NCBI GenBank assembly: GCA_036751905.1
Contig: DAIOTP010000011.1
Location: 1 to 42,455 of the forward strand
Direction of reading: 5' to 3'
Length of the DNA: 42,455 bases
Source: T3Sed10-241 sp036751905
Lineage (GTDB): Bacteria; Bacteroidota; Bacteroidia; Flavobacteriales_D; Cryomorphaceae
The notes under the pieces were generated by a model. That model made no database searches. It was not told where the DNA came from and saw only the letters and a program-made list of their open reading frames with translations. The position numbers and the translations under genes were made by a program. Positions 24,877 to 32,378 of this stretch are shown here, piece after piece (position 1 is the first letter of the stretch; every line of letters starts with the position of its first letter).

Positions 24877-25491
24877 ATGAAAAAATGGACCTTCGGCCTC
24901 TTGGCCACAACTTTCGCAATAGCAGCATTTGCCGGAAACGGCCCCACTGACCCAACTGTACTGAAAATTGATGCCCAAAAAAGCAAAGTATTCTGGACCG
25001 GAAAGAAAGTGACAGGTGAACACACAGGCACGGTGATGCTGCGTTCGGGTACTGTAGAAGTGCTTGATGGAGTGCCGGTAAAGGTGAATGCTTTGATTGA
25101 TATGACCACCATTGTGGTAGAAGACATCAAGGATCCCGGCACCAATGCCAAGCTTTTGGGCCACTTGAAGAGCGATGATTTCTTCTCAGTCGAAAAGTAT
25201 GATACCGGAATTTTTGAAGCCAGCACCTTCGTGCCTAAAGCCAATGCCGAAGGCCGCGATCCGAATTATAAAGTAAAGGGCAAGCTCACGTTAAAAGGCA
25301 TTGCCAAGCCGGTGGAATTTGAGGCATTTATTTCCACCAACGGCACCATGCTTATGAGCAACTGTGATTTGAAAATCAACCGCACCCATTGGGACATCAA
25401 ATATGGAAGCGGCAGTTTTTTCGACAACCTTGGCGACCGTGCCATATATGACGATATCGAACTGGTGCTGGTCATTTCGGCAGCCCAGTAA
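24877..25491 (+). CDS. YceI-family periplasmic lipid-binding protein
   Basis: 204-residue secreted YceI protein. A signal peptide MKKWTFGLLATTFAIAAFAG precedes a lipocalin-like barrel with the family segments KVFWTGKKVTGEHTGTV, LLGHLKSDDFFSVEKYD and VKGKLTLKGIAKPVEF. Family members bind polyisoprenoids such as ubiquinone precursors in the periplasm and are often induced by stress. A longer frame from 24844 would put 11 polar residues before the signal peptide, so the ATG at 24877 is chosen. It is the second gene of the marR operon and is followed by a strong terminator. Confidence 0.93.
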   Translation: MKKWTFGLLATTFAIAAFAGNGPTDPTVLKIDAQKSKVFWTGKKVTGEHTGTVMLRSGTVEVLDGVPVKVNALIDMTTIVVEDIKDPGTNAKLLGHLKSDDFFSVEKYDTGIFEASTFVPKANAEGRDPNYKVKGKLTLKGIAKPVEFEAFISTNGTMLMSNCDLKINRTHWDIKYGSGSFFDNLGDRAIYDDIELVLVISAAQ

Positions 25492-25518
25492 ATGCTCTTT
25501 TTCAACCCTTCATCAAGG

Positions 25519-25547
25519 CCGAATTCCTGTGGGAGTTCGGTTTTTTT
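25519..25547. terminator. Rho-independent terminator after yceI
   Basis: CCGAATTCC and GGGAGTTCGG form a nine-pair stem with one G-T wobble around a three- to four-base loop, followed by seven T (25541-25547). An A-run further right (25553-25558) is weaker, but the hairpin may also stop the convergent outer-membrane gene. Confidence 0.85.
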
Positions 25548-25568
25548 CTTGGAAAAAAGAGCTGGAAA

Positions 25569-26363
25569 TTAGCGCATGTTTTTCCAGTCGGGAATTACCA
25601 CATTGTATTTTTCCCTCTTGGGTGGTTTGGGGTGGATGAAGTACTTGAAGTCGATGGAAAAGTAGGTGCCCTCCATGAAGCCGCGCTGCCTGCCTGCAGG
25701 CACGAATTGCCCCGGCGAATCAGGTGCCGGCCTGAAATAGTTGACCTCGGCGAGCATGATTTCACGATTGAATTGGTGCCATGTGGCGCCGAGGTAAAAG
25801 TATCCGCTCTCCAAGGTACGCCACTCCAGGCCTACACTGCCCAGTACACTCAGGCGCACCCAATCGGTTTTGAAGCCACGGAAGTTGAAAGTTCGCTCCA
25901 GCGAGATCACATCACTTGCAAAAAAATTGGCTGCGGCGCCCATGGCCACATTCATATAGAGCTGGTCGCCAAGTTGAATATACACCAAGGCTTTCACCGG
26001 CCACTCATAGGCTACCGAACGCATGGTGGTTTCTCCCTCAAATGGTCCTTGCAGGTCGTTGATCCGAAAACCATAACGGCGACGGGTGAAGTATAAGCCA
26101 GATTCTACATTCCACAACCGGGTGAGCTTAACCCGTACCACTCCCCCAAAGCCAAAACCTCCATCGAGTTGATATACTGATCTGAAGTTGTTGTCAGGAT
26201 CAATAAGAACCACCGAATCCATATTGAAGATTCCAAAATTCTGGAGGCTGCGTATTTCGATGCCTGCCGTGAGCGCAAAGCGGTCCTCCATTTCAGGCTG
26301 CGCGTATGCCTGAACGTTGGTGAAGACAATTGGGAGTAAGGCTGCTAAGTATTTTTTGATCAT
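25569..26363 (-). CDS. Outer-membrane beta-barrel protein
   Basis: 264-residue protein with a signal peptide ending NVQAYAQPEM. The mature chain alternates polar and hydrophobic residues in strands ending in aromatics, for example WNVESGLYFTRRRYGF, YMNVAMGAAANFF and SGYFYLGATWHQFN, as in small outer-membrane barrels of the OMP_b-brl class. The end (YFSIDFKYFIHP, then about 18 residues) carries a typical barrel closing strand, though not at the very C-terminus. It overlaps the M23 peptidase stop by four bases, so the two are coupled. Substrate or partner unknown. Confidence 0.75.
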   Translation of the reverse strand: MIKKYLAALLPIVFTNVQAYAQPEMEDRFALTAGIEIRSLQNFGIFNMDSVVLIDPDNNFRSVYQLDGGFGFGGVVRVKLTRLWNVESGLYFTRRRYGFRINDLQGPFEGETTMRSVAYEWPVKALVYIQLGDQLYMNVAMGAAANFFASDVISLERTFNFRGFKTDWVRLSVLGSVGLEWRTLESGYFYLGATWHQFNREIMLAEVNYFRPAPDSPGQFVPAGRQRGFMEGTYFSIDFKYFIHPKPPKREKYNVVIPDWKNMR

Positions 26364-27586
26364 TCATTGCCTAGCCTGAGCTTCTGGCCTACATACAACG
26401 GCTTGTTGGGCGAAAGCTTGTTGGCTGCGCAAATATACTCCACACTGAGGCCTTGCTCACGGGCTATTTTGTAAAGATAATCACCTTTTTTCACTTCATA
26501 CCAGCTGCCCGCCTTGCTCGCGCTGGCAAGCATTTCGTTTTTGGCTTGTCCCTGTGGTTTACGGTTTTCAGGCACCACGGCGAGGACGGCTCCCGACCGC
26601 TCAAGAACCACATGTTCCTGGCGCAGGGTACCTGTCCTAAAATTAAAAATGCTGGCAGGGTTGATCGGCACTCCTTGAAATCGCACTTCGAAGTGTAGGT
26701 GGCTGCCGGTGCTGGCACCAGAACTGCCACCAAGGCCTATCACATCACCGGCTTCTACCGCGTCGCCTGTTTTTACTTTAAAGCGGTGCAAGTGGGCGTA
26801 TAGGGTTTCCAAGCCATTGTAGTGGCGTATTACTACCACACGGCCATAGCCTTTGTAATTGCGTGCCACGCGCACCACGCCGGGAAAGGCTGCCACCACC
26901 GGATCCCACACCTCGAGGTCGAGATCTGTACCGTTGTGGTTGCGGCCCCAGCGCCAGCCGAAGTGCGATGTGAGCACTCCCTCGCGGGGTATGGCATAGC
27001 CGCAGTCTTGGTCTTTATCAACGAGTAGCAGGGTGAGGGTGGAGTCGAACTTGCTCAGATTGTTGCGGGTAGGGTAGGGTACGTCCGTATTCCAATCTGT
27101 ATAGAATGCTCCTGCAGGGCGTGTACTTCGCGATGCAGGTACAAAGGCGTAAAATCCCTTGGGCGTATTGCGCTCCTCTTCGATGCTTGAGAGGTAAATG
27201 TTTACTGCATTGACCACACTCCGGGGTACGTTGTCACTTTCGAATATGCTGTCAACAACATTGAGCAGTTGGTTTCGCTCGTATTTACTCAGATTGCGGT
27301 ACACATTGAGTTGGTTTACGAGATTCACCGGAATAACATCAAGCCGTACCAGTGAGTCGATCAAGTGGTTGTAGTAATTTACATCGTATTTCGTACTTGG
27401 AATAAACCACGTCTCAGCATTGTATACTACCACTGCGCTGGCGGTATCACGTCGCGCTTCCTCATTTTTTTCTTTTTCACCTTCCGATGCGTTTTTTTCC
27501 AGCAGGGGGCGATTGGGGGCTGCTTCCGCAAAAATCGATGCCGTGAAAAGTGGGATCAAGGCAAACAGGAAGCGGGGAGATAACAT
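26360..27586 (-). CDS. Secreted M23 peptidase with C-terminal LysM domain
   Basis: 408-residue cell-wall endopeptidase candidate. After a signal peptide (MLSPRFLFALIPLF...AEA) comes a helical region (about residues 60-165), then a lysostaphin-type M23 domain (about 205-320) with zinc ligands in HNGTD (H-x-x-x-D) and HLHFEV (H-x-H), plus GRVVVIRHYNGLETLYAHL. A LysM peptidoglycan-binding repeat closes the protein (about 362-407: YEVKKGDYLYKIAREQGL and YICAANKL). All M23 catalytic residues appear intact. The order catalytic then LysM is common in this phylum. It is followed by the barrel gene with a four-base overlap. Confidence 0.9.
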   Translation of the reverse strand: MLSPRFLFALIPLFTASIFAEAAPNRPLLEKNASEGEKEKNEEARRDTASAVVVYNAETWFIPSTKYDVNYYNHLIDSLVRLDVIPVNLVNQLNVYRNLSKYERNQLLNVVDSIFESDNVPRSVVNAVNIYLSSIEEERNTPKGFYAFVPASRSTRPAGAFYTDWNTDVPYPTRNNLSKFDSTLTLLLVDKDQDCGYAIPREGVLTSHFGWRWGRNHNGTDLDLEVWDPVVAAFPGVVRVARNYKGYGRVVVIRHYNGLETLYAHLHRFKVKTGDAVEAGDVIGLGGSSGASTGSHLHFEVRFQGVPINPASIFNFRTGTLRQEHVVLERSGAVLAVVPENRKPQGQAKNEMLASASKAGSWYEVKKGDYLYKIAREQGLSVEYICAANKLSPNKPLYVGQKLRLGNE

Positions 27587-27800
27587 ATTGATCTTAGTTT
27601 AAGGTGGTGATTGTTCAACGGATCAATTTGCAGGGGGTTACGGCTGTGATGGGATTTTTTTCCAGCGCTGATCAAAGCTTGAGTGAGGCCACCAGGCTAT
27701 TTATACCGGCTTTTGTTGGGCTCAGTTTGAAATGATGCCAGACATGTGCTCAGATGCCGATGTGGTACGGCAACTTGCCATCCAATTGGCCTTTATGGCC

Positions 27801-28145
27801 TCAATTCCCTGTTTTCCACCAGCCCCAAAGCCCCAAAAGCACCGCAGCTATGGTAATGATCAATACCATGTAGCGCATCATATCATCGGCCAGGAAGGGT
27901 TTTCTAAAGAAGTTGCCCGTTTGGTCGTTAAGTTCCTTGGCGCGTTCGAGCTGGTTTTTGTGGATACCAAAAAGGTGTCTGCGCAGCAAGTCTTTTCCCG
28001 CACCGCGCTCATAGGTCATTTCGGCTTCAATCAGCAAGCTTTCAAAGTAGTCAGCATGCTCCTTGGCGTAAAAGTAGAACACAACATATTGGCGTTGCTG
28101 CTGATGATTCTCGTAATTGCGGTAATGTACGTAAGGCTTGGCCAT
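27801..28145 (-). CDS. Small C-tail-anchored membrane protein, unknown
   Basis: 114 residues starting MAKPYVHYRNYENHQQQRQYVVFYFYAKEHADYFESLL. The first about 90 residues are soluble and charged, with a predicted helix-rich pattern; a single hydrophobic helix (MVLIITIAAVLLGLWGWW) lies at the C-terminus, so it is probably tail-anchored with the bulk in the cytoplasm. The frame is open further upstream, but that part overlaps the nitroreductase gene; the ATG at 28145, four bases after the nitroreductase stop, is preferred. It is likely the second gene of that operon. No family recognised. Confidence 0.7.
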   Translation of the reverse strand: MAKPYVHYRNYENHQQQRQYVVFYFYAKEHADYFESLLIEAEMTYERGAGKDLLRRHLFGIHKNQLERAKELNDQTGNFFRKPFLADDMMRYMVLIITIAAVLLGLWGWWKTGN

Positions 28146-28149
28146 TGTT

Positions 28150-28737
28150 TTATGAGTCCACCCACGTAGTGTTGTATTCCAGCGGCTTGCGGTGGCTTTT
28201 GGGCCATTCTGCGGCCGGATAGCCGAGGTAAAGTAAGCCGAGTACCTTGTCATCAGGTGCATAACCGAAGGCCTCTGCAATGCCGGTCTCGTACAGGAAT
28301 TTTGGCGAAGACCAAAAAGAGCCCAGACCATATGCTGTAGCAGTAAGCATGGCATTCTGGGCCGCACATGCCACTGCCTGGATTTCTTCCAATTCGGGAA
28401 TCTTCGTTTCCGGTGTGCGCGCCATCACCATGGCAATGACCACGCTGCTGGTTTCTATGCGGGCCATCAATTTGTTGAGTGTACTTTCCGAATAACGCTC
28501 TTCTGGGGTGTGGGCCTTGTACAAGCTACTTATGAGCGCACCCAGTTCTTGGCGGCCTTCGCCCATGTATACTTTGAAGCGCCAAGGCTGTGTTTTGCCA
28601 TGGGTGGGGGCCCAGGTGGCGTTGGTGAGGATGTGCTGTACCATGTCCTTTTGCACTTTGCGTGTGCTGAACTGCTCGGGATATATGGTGCGTCGGTCGC
28701 GGATGAGGGCGGTAATTTCGCTGAGGTCGTACTTCAT
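28150..28737 (-). CDS. Nitroreductase-family flavoprotein
   Basis: 195-residue FMN-dependent nitroreductase-fold protein, likely reducing quinones, nitro compounds or similar with NAD(P)H. The N-terminal IRDRRTIYPEQFS carries the FMN-phosphate-binding R-R-T/S pattern, NATWAPTHGKTQPWRF is the conserved loop (A-P-x-x-x-x-x-Q-P-W), and GLGSFWSSPKFL with LLYLGYPAAE closes the flavin site. The frame is open to 28788, but that adds a cysteine-rich unlikely leader; ATG 28737 follows a TACCTTTG promoter box by 16 bases. The small tail-anchored gene follows four bases after its stop. Confidence 0.9.
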   Translation of the reverse strand: MKYDLSEITALIRDRRTIYPEQFSTRKVQKDMVQHILTNATWAPTHGKTQPWRFKVYMGEGRQELGALISSLYKAHTPEERYSESTLNKLMARIETSSVVIAMVMARTPETKIPELEEIQAVACAAQNAMLTATAYGLGSFWSSPKFLYETGIAEAFGYAPDDKVLGLLYLGYPAAEWPKSHRKPLEYNTTWVDS

Positions 28738-28753
28738 GTGTGTATAATTGCTG

Positions 28754-28761
28754 CAAAGGTA
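28754..28761 (-). promoter_or_regulatory. TAnnTTTG promoter box for the nitroreductase operon
   Basis: Minus-strand TACCTTTG lies 16 bases before the ATG at 28737, so the leader should be about 12 bases. A TTG lies 24 bases upstream, longer than the usual spacing. Confidence 0.5.
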
Positions 28762-28901
28762 AACAGCGTGTGGTATTGTGGAGTTCAACTATGCTTTCCA
28801 GAATGGTGAATGTACATTGAATGGGATGTGGATTGGGCAAATGATTTGGAATGCACGCTGTTAAAATACCAAAACGCGATAACAAGTAGGGTTTACACAG
28901 G

Positions 28902-28922
28902 TTTAGATGTAATAAATCTAAA
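28902..28922. promoter_or_regulatory. Inverted repeat before the first DUF1905 gene
   Basis: TTTAGAT (28902-28908) and ATCTAAA (28916-28922) are inverted 7-base arms around seven bases. The repeat ends ten bases before the ATG at 28933. It could be an operator or a leader hairpin; it is AT-rich, so chance is possible. Confidence 0.3.
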
Positions 28923-28932
28923 ACTTAGTGTT

Positions 28933-29247
28933 ATGCTTTTCGCCGCCATTTTAGAGCGCAATGAATCCAAACCCGATATACTACTCGCGCAGCTGAGCAG
29001 TGATGCGCGCAATATGGTTGCTTCCATCGGGTTGAGCGAATTGCATATTGCAGTAAATGGTGAAGCTGCCATACCCCTTAGTGTGGAGCAGATAGGGAAG
29101 AGGTCATACGCGGCCATGCCTTCGAAATGGGCTACCGCAATGGGTTATNNNNNNNNNNATCCCGGACGCCTGGTTTATCTTGAAATATCTCATCATGAAG
29201 GTGCATTCAAAGATACTTCCTTGCTTCAGCCTTTGGCACAAACCTGA
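28933..29247 (+). CDS. Short DUF1905-like protein lacking the YdeI domain (contains gap)
   Basis: About 104 residues. The layout MLFAAILERNESKPDILLAQLSSDAR...VNGEAAIPLSVEQIGKRSYAAMPSKWATAMGY-gap-PGRLVYLEI follows the DUF1905 beta-barrel fold and parallels the two paralogues downstream, for example MGLERQQLLYLEL in the gene at 31766. It ends soon after the DUF1905 part, so the C-terminal YdeI/OmdA domain of its neighbours is missing. Ten N (29149-29158) keep the frame; alignment to the paralogue suggests only one missing codon. A frame open further upstream is unlikely. The function of the family is poorly known (YdeI affects bacteriocin or peptide resistance in other bacteria). Confidence 0.6.
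   Translation: MLFAAILERNESKPDILLAQLSSDARNMVASIGLSELHIAVNGEAAIPLSVEQIGKRSYAAMPSKWATAMGYXXXXPGRLVYLEISHHEGAFKDTSLLQPLAQT
29149..29158. other. Assembly gap placeholder (10 N) in DUF1905-like gene
   Basis: Ten unknown bases. Comparison with the paralogous segments (MGL-E-R-Q-Q-LLYLEL versus MGY-x-P-G-R-LVYLEI) predicts a true gap of one base, possibly four. Confidence 0.7.
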
Positions 29248-29326
29248 TAATTAGGCTGCACATCCCATAATTCAAAGCAAGCTCAGGCTTGATTTCTCTT
29301 TTGCACAAACTCAGTATATTCGTCAC

Positions 29327-29851
29327 ATGCAGTTTGCATCCGTGATACACCGCTTTGATGGCGATATGTGGGGCCATTATGTACCTGTGCCCGATGAGGT
29401 GAGTGTGCATTTTCTCGATTTGCCCACAGGCCGCCGCGTATTGTGTACCATCAATGGGAAGCACACCATACATTGCGCTTTGATGCCTCAAAAAGGTGCA
29501 GAACACTTCATCATGATGAGCAAAAATGTGCTGCGAAAACTTGATTTGACGGTTGGTAGCCCAGTTCAATTGTCGATAGTTCCCGATGAAAGTACTTATG
29601 GCATGGCGATGTGCGAAGAAATGGAAGAAGTGCTGCGACAAGATGAAGTGGCATCAGCCCATTTTGAAAAGTTGACTCCGGGAAAGCAGCGCAACCTCAT
29701 TCATTTCGTGGGCAATGTGAAAAGCAGTTCCATCAGGGTGCGGCGGGCCATCGTTGTTATGGAGCACCTTGTAATTCATCATGGCAGTATAGATTTTAAA
29801 GCACTTAACGCTGAAATAAAGGCTGCCAATCAGCGAGAACGCAGGGTGTAA
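29327..29851 (+). CDS. DUF1905 plus YdeI/OmpD-associated domain protein
   Basis: 174 residues in two parts. The first about 95 form the DUF1905 barrel: MQFASVIHRF, then VPVPDEVSVHFLD, RVLCTINGKHTIHCALMP and MSKNVLRKLDLTVGSPVQLSI. The second (about 105-165) is the YdeI/OmdA domain with FEKLTPGKQRNLIHFV and SSSIRVRRAIVVMEHL, keeping the basic R-x-R-R motif. A near-match to the promoter box, TATATTCG (29315-29322), lies four bases before the ATG and would make it leaderless. Its neighbours are the short DUF1905-like gene (80 bases upstream) and the DJ-1 gene. Cellular role unclear. Confidence 0.8.
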   Translation: MQFASVIHRFDGDMWGHYVPVPDEVSVHFLDLPTGRRVLCTINGKHTIHCALMPQKGAEHFIMMSKNVLRKLDLTVGSPVQLSIVPDESTYGMAMCEEMEEVLRQDEVASAHFEKLTPGKQRNLIHFVGNVKSSSIRVRRAIVVMEHLVIHHGSIDFKALNAEIKAANQRERRV

Positions 29852-30126
29852 ACAGCATCAAATATCTGCTGGCAGCAATTCCTGTTGAAAATTCCATTTT
29901 GGAAGTAATGCTGCGTCACCACAAGCGATTGATGTCTCCCCGCTACATGATTCCACTTGCGGGCGATTTAAGCAAATTATAGGCGCTTGTTGCGGCGCCA
30001 AATCTACACGTGGGCAATCGTTTTCACACTGTAAATAACCTTTGCCTCTGTATTACAGGTCATGGGCCTTCGGCATGGTTTTGACCCTTGTGAATCCCTG
30101 AAAGAACAACGAAAAATTTGAACGAT

Positions 30127-30699
30127 ATGTCATACAACTTGAAGAACAAGAAAATTGCCGTGCTCATGACCAACGGTTTTGAAGAGTCGGAATACACAAA
30201 GCCCCGAAAGGCCTTGGATGATGCCCAAGCAGAAGTCCATGTGATTTCAATAAAAAAAGGAAAAGTAAAAGCCTGGGATGTCGACGACTGGGGTGCAAGC
30301 TACAATGTCGATAAAACATTGGACGAAGTAAAGGCAGAAGATTATCACGGATTGTTGCTCCCAGGTGGAGTGTTAAACCCTGACCAACTGCGCATGAATG
30401 AGCAAGCTGTAGCTTTTGTAAAGCATTTCTTCAGTGCCGGTAAGCCTATAGCGGCCATTTGCCACGCACCGCAGCTGCTCATTGAAACCCATGCATTGCA
30501 AGGCCGTGAACTCACTTCATACCATTCCATTGCCACTGACCTCAAAAATGCCGGTGCCAAATGGGTAGATAAAGAGGTGGTGGTTGACCAAGGCCTCACC
30601 ACCAGCCGAAATCCCGATGATATCCCCGCCTTCATCGAGAAAATGATCGAAGAATTTGCTGAAGGCAAACACGCAGGTCAAAAGACCGTCGTGGCGTAA
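30127..30699 (+). CDS. DJ-1/PfpI-family protein
   Basis: 190-residue class-I glutamine-amidotransferase-like fold of the PfpI/YhbO type. The nucleophilic cysteine is in AAICHAPQLLIE (near residue 100 of the mature numbering), the acidic partner in TNGFEESEYTKP, and LLLPGGVLNPDQLR supplies the loop before the nucleophile. Relatives are called proteases or deglycases and protect against carbonyl and oxidative stress. The frame opens with TTG at 30118, but the ATG at 30127 (MSYNLKNKKIAVLM) is more plausible. It is followed by a terminator and stands in a cluster of stress-type genes. Confidence 0.92.
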   Translation: MSYNLKNKKIAVLMTNGFEESEYTKPRKALDDAQAEVHVISIKKGKVKAWDVDDWGASYNVDKTLDEVKAEDYHGLLLPGGVLNPDQLRMNEQAVAFVKHFFSAGKPIAAICHAPQLLIETHALQGRELTSYHSIATDLKNAGAKWVDKEVVVDQGLTTSRNPDDIPAFIEKMIEEFAEGKHAGQKTVVA

Positions 30700-30726
30700 T
30701 ACTGAAGTTGCTATGTGAATGAACAG

Positions 30727-30761
30727 AAGGTGGTGCTCGCTTAGGCTTGCACCATCTTTTT
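30727..30761 (+). terminator. Rho-independent terminator after the DJ-1 gene
   Basis: AAGGTGGTGC (30727-30736) pairs with GCACCATCTT (30749-30758) with one G-T wobble around a 12-base loop. The T-run at 30757-30761 overlaps the end of the stem. Confidence 0.75.
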
Positions 30762-30963
30762 GCTTTAAACCGTTGGACGGAAATGAGGAGTATGGATTGA
30801 ACAATTGTAGAAAGCTACCAGAAAGTGTGTAATTGTTGCCCCATCACTGTGCAATTTAAATCCGGATGTCTCGATGTAAAGTGTTCTTGGATAGGATGTA
30901 GGCCTCCTTTGTTGGCAGCGGTATAATAACTGCATATGCAAAGTGATTTCAACACAAAGAACC

Positions 30964-31449
30964 ATGAAAACACAAAATGATCAACACGAAGATATCTGGG
31001 ATGTCATAAATGACATACCCGTAGCCATGCTGTGTACCAAAGGCAGGCAAGGCATGCACAGCCGCCCTATGCGTGTGATACAGAATGCCTACACTGGCAC
31101 GCTCTATTTCTTCGTGCCTTTCAACTCAGAGGTTATTCTAGACATTGTAGCAGAGGAAGAAGTGAACGCAACTTTCGTTGACCACAAGAAGGGCGACTAT
31201 CTGACCCTAACGGGTGTGGCTGGCATCTCATCCAATAAAGCCTTGAGAACAGAACTGTGGACCCCTTCTATAGAGCAGTATTTCCCGAAAGGTAAAGATG
31301 GTGGAGATGCGGTACTGCTGGAAATTAAAATGCACCAAGGCGAGCGCTGGGCCAACAAGGGCGGATTATCAGGCCTCGTAGAAAGGGTCAGGGCATTTGC
31401 AATGAGCGACAGGGCGCAAACTGAAATACACGAAAAGTTCAAACAATAA
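30964..31449 (+). CDS. Pyridoxamine 5'-phosphate oxidase-fold (general stress protein 26-like) protein
   Basis: 161-residue split-barrel flavin-binding protein of the general-stress-protein-26 type. The start IWDVINDIPVAMLCTKGRQGMHSRPMRVIQ is typical, with S-R-P-M as the FMN-contacting strand; LYFFVPFNSEVILDI and GDYLTLTGVAGISSN follow, and ELWTPSIEQYFPKGKDG is the conserved loop. Members bind FMN or F420 and are linked to stress; the substrate is unknown. The frame can start at GTG 30943, but ATG 30964 is preferred. The small Rho-N-like gene follows nine bases after its stop. Confidence 0.88.
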   Translation: MKTQNDQHEDIWDVINDIPVAMLCTKGRQGMHSRPMRVIQNAYTGTLYFFVPFNSEVILDIVAEEEVNATFVDHKKGDYLTLTGVAGISSNKALRTELWTPSIEQYFPKGKDGGDAVLLEIKMHQGERWANKGGLSGLVERVRAFAMSDRAQTEIHEKFKQ

Positions 31450-31458
31450 ACCTGCAAT

Positions 31459-31692
31459 ATGCCAGACAACGAAAGCATTAAAAATGTGGAATGGTATGAA
31501 TCACTGCGCGATCAAGGCTTGAGCGAGGACACAGCTGCGCAAATTGCCAATACCTCCAATACAAATCAGAGCGACAAGCCATTTGAGGAACAATCGAGGC
31601 AGGAACTTTACAATTTGGCAAGAAAAGTTGGCATCGATGGAAGGAGCAAAATGGACAAAGAGGCTCTGATCAATGCGCTTCGAAAAAAGTAA
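31459..31692 (+). CDS. Small protein with Rho N-terminal/SAP-like domain (DUF7218-like)
   Basis: 77 residues. The first part, IKNVEWYESLRDQGLSEDTAAQIANTSN, is the pattern seen in small plasmid- and stress-associated proteins where it precedes a Rho-N-like helix-extended-loop-helix. That domain is at about residues 45-77: QELYNLARKVGIDGRSKMDKEALINALRKK, with I-x-G-R-S-K-M-x-K-x-x-L-I-x-A-L as the core. Such domains bind nucleic acid. It is nine bases behind the PNPOx-fold gene and likely cotranscribed with it. Specific role unknown. Confidence 0.78.
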   Translation: MPDNESIKNVEWYESLRDQGLSEDTAAQIANTSNTNQSDKPFEEQSRQELYNLARKVGIDGRSKMDKEALINALRKK

Positions 31693-31765
31693 AATTGGAT
31701 AGAAATTGAATGAGATGATCAGGCATGTGAATGCAAATAGGGATAAATCTTAAACTAAAACGCAT

Positions 31766-32284
31766 ATGGTGTTTGCGAGCACACTTGAAGAACTGGAACA
31801 TACCGATGAAGGTTTGTTTTTGCACGTTCCCAACGACATCGCCCATCATTTTCTCGACAGGTCAGGGCCGGCTGTGAAATGTTTGGTGGAAGGGAATGTG
31901 AGCTTTAACGGCGCCATACAAGCCGCTCCCAATGGTCAGCATGTCATTAGGGTATCACATTACGCAGCCCGATGTATGGGCTTGGAAAGGCAACAATTGC
32001 TTTATCTCGAGCTATCGCCCGGCACAGATTTGCTTTCGTTGCAAATATGTGAAAAATTGTCGAAAGCCCTAAGGGCGAATAGAATGGCAAGCCAAAGTTT
32101 TTATGGACTGAGCACCGGCGATCAACACAGCATTGTATACTTCGTAAACGACAAACATACAGATCACAGCGAGGATACTAAGGTGCTGGCTGTGATACGT
32201 TATCTCTCTTGTACCGAGGGCTGCATTGACTTCAAGAAATTTTTCAATGAAACCTTGCAGCTGGCAGCTAAAATGGATGAGTAG
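31766..32284 (+). CDS. Diverged DUF1905/YdeI-like protein
   Basis: 172 residues with the same two-part plan as the gene at 29327: MVFASTLEEL, VPNDIAHHFLDRSGPAVKCLVEG, VSHYAARCMGLERQQLLYLELSP in the DUF1905 part, then FYGLSTGDQHSIVYFV in the YdeI part. Sequence identity between the two is low and the basic R-x-R-R of the YdeI domain is lost (here SEDTKVLAVIRYL), while the end GCIDFKKFFNETL matches GSIDFKALNAEIK. So it is a third, diverged paralogue in 3.4 kb. No promoter box was recognised. It is 73 bases behind the Rho-N-like gene. Confidence 0.7.
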   Translation: MVFASTLEELEHTDEGLFLHVPNDIAHHFLDRSGPAVKCLVEGNVSFNGAIQAAPNGQHVIRVSHYAARCMGLERQQLLYLELSPGTDLLSLQICEKLSKALRANRMASQSFYGLSTGDQHSIVYFVNDKHTDHSEDTKVLAVIRYLSCTEGCIDFKKFFNETLQLAAKMDE

Positions 32285-32360
32285 CTCATCGATTTCGAAT
32301 TGGCCGTATTTTCTCTATGAATGAGTTATCAGGGGTGCCGGGCAATTGACCATTTTCGTT

Positions 32361-32368
32361 TAGCTTTG
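32361..32368 (+). promoter_or_regulatory. TAnnTTTG promoter box for the FAD oxidoreductase
   Basis: TAGCTTTG lies ten bases before the ATG at 32379, so the leader would be about six or seven bases. No -33 TTTG at the usual distance. Confidence 0.5.
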
Positions 32369-32378
32369 TGATTGATCC

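Noticed and set aside
27788..27800. GGCC-TTTAT-GGCC hairpin after the tail-anchored gene
   Set aside because: Only four pairs and no T-run on the minus strand; too weak to call a terminator.
29908..29982. 24-codon ORF between the YdeI-type and DJ-1 genes
   Set aside because: No signal peptide, domain or promoter box supports it; basic composition is not enough.
30921..30926. TATAAT, a sigma-70-like -10 box, before the PNPOx-fold gene
   Set aside because: Bacteroidota housekeeping promoters use TAnnTTTG; a single hexamer in AT-rich DNA is likely chance.
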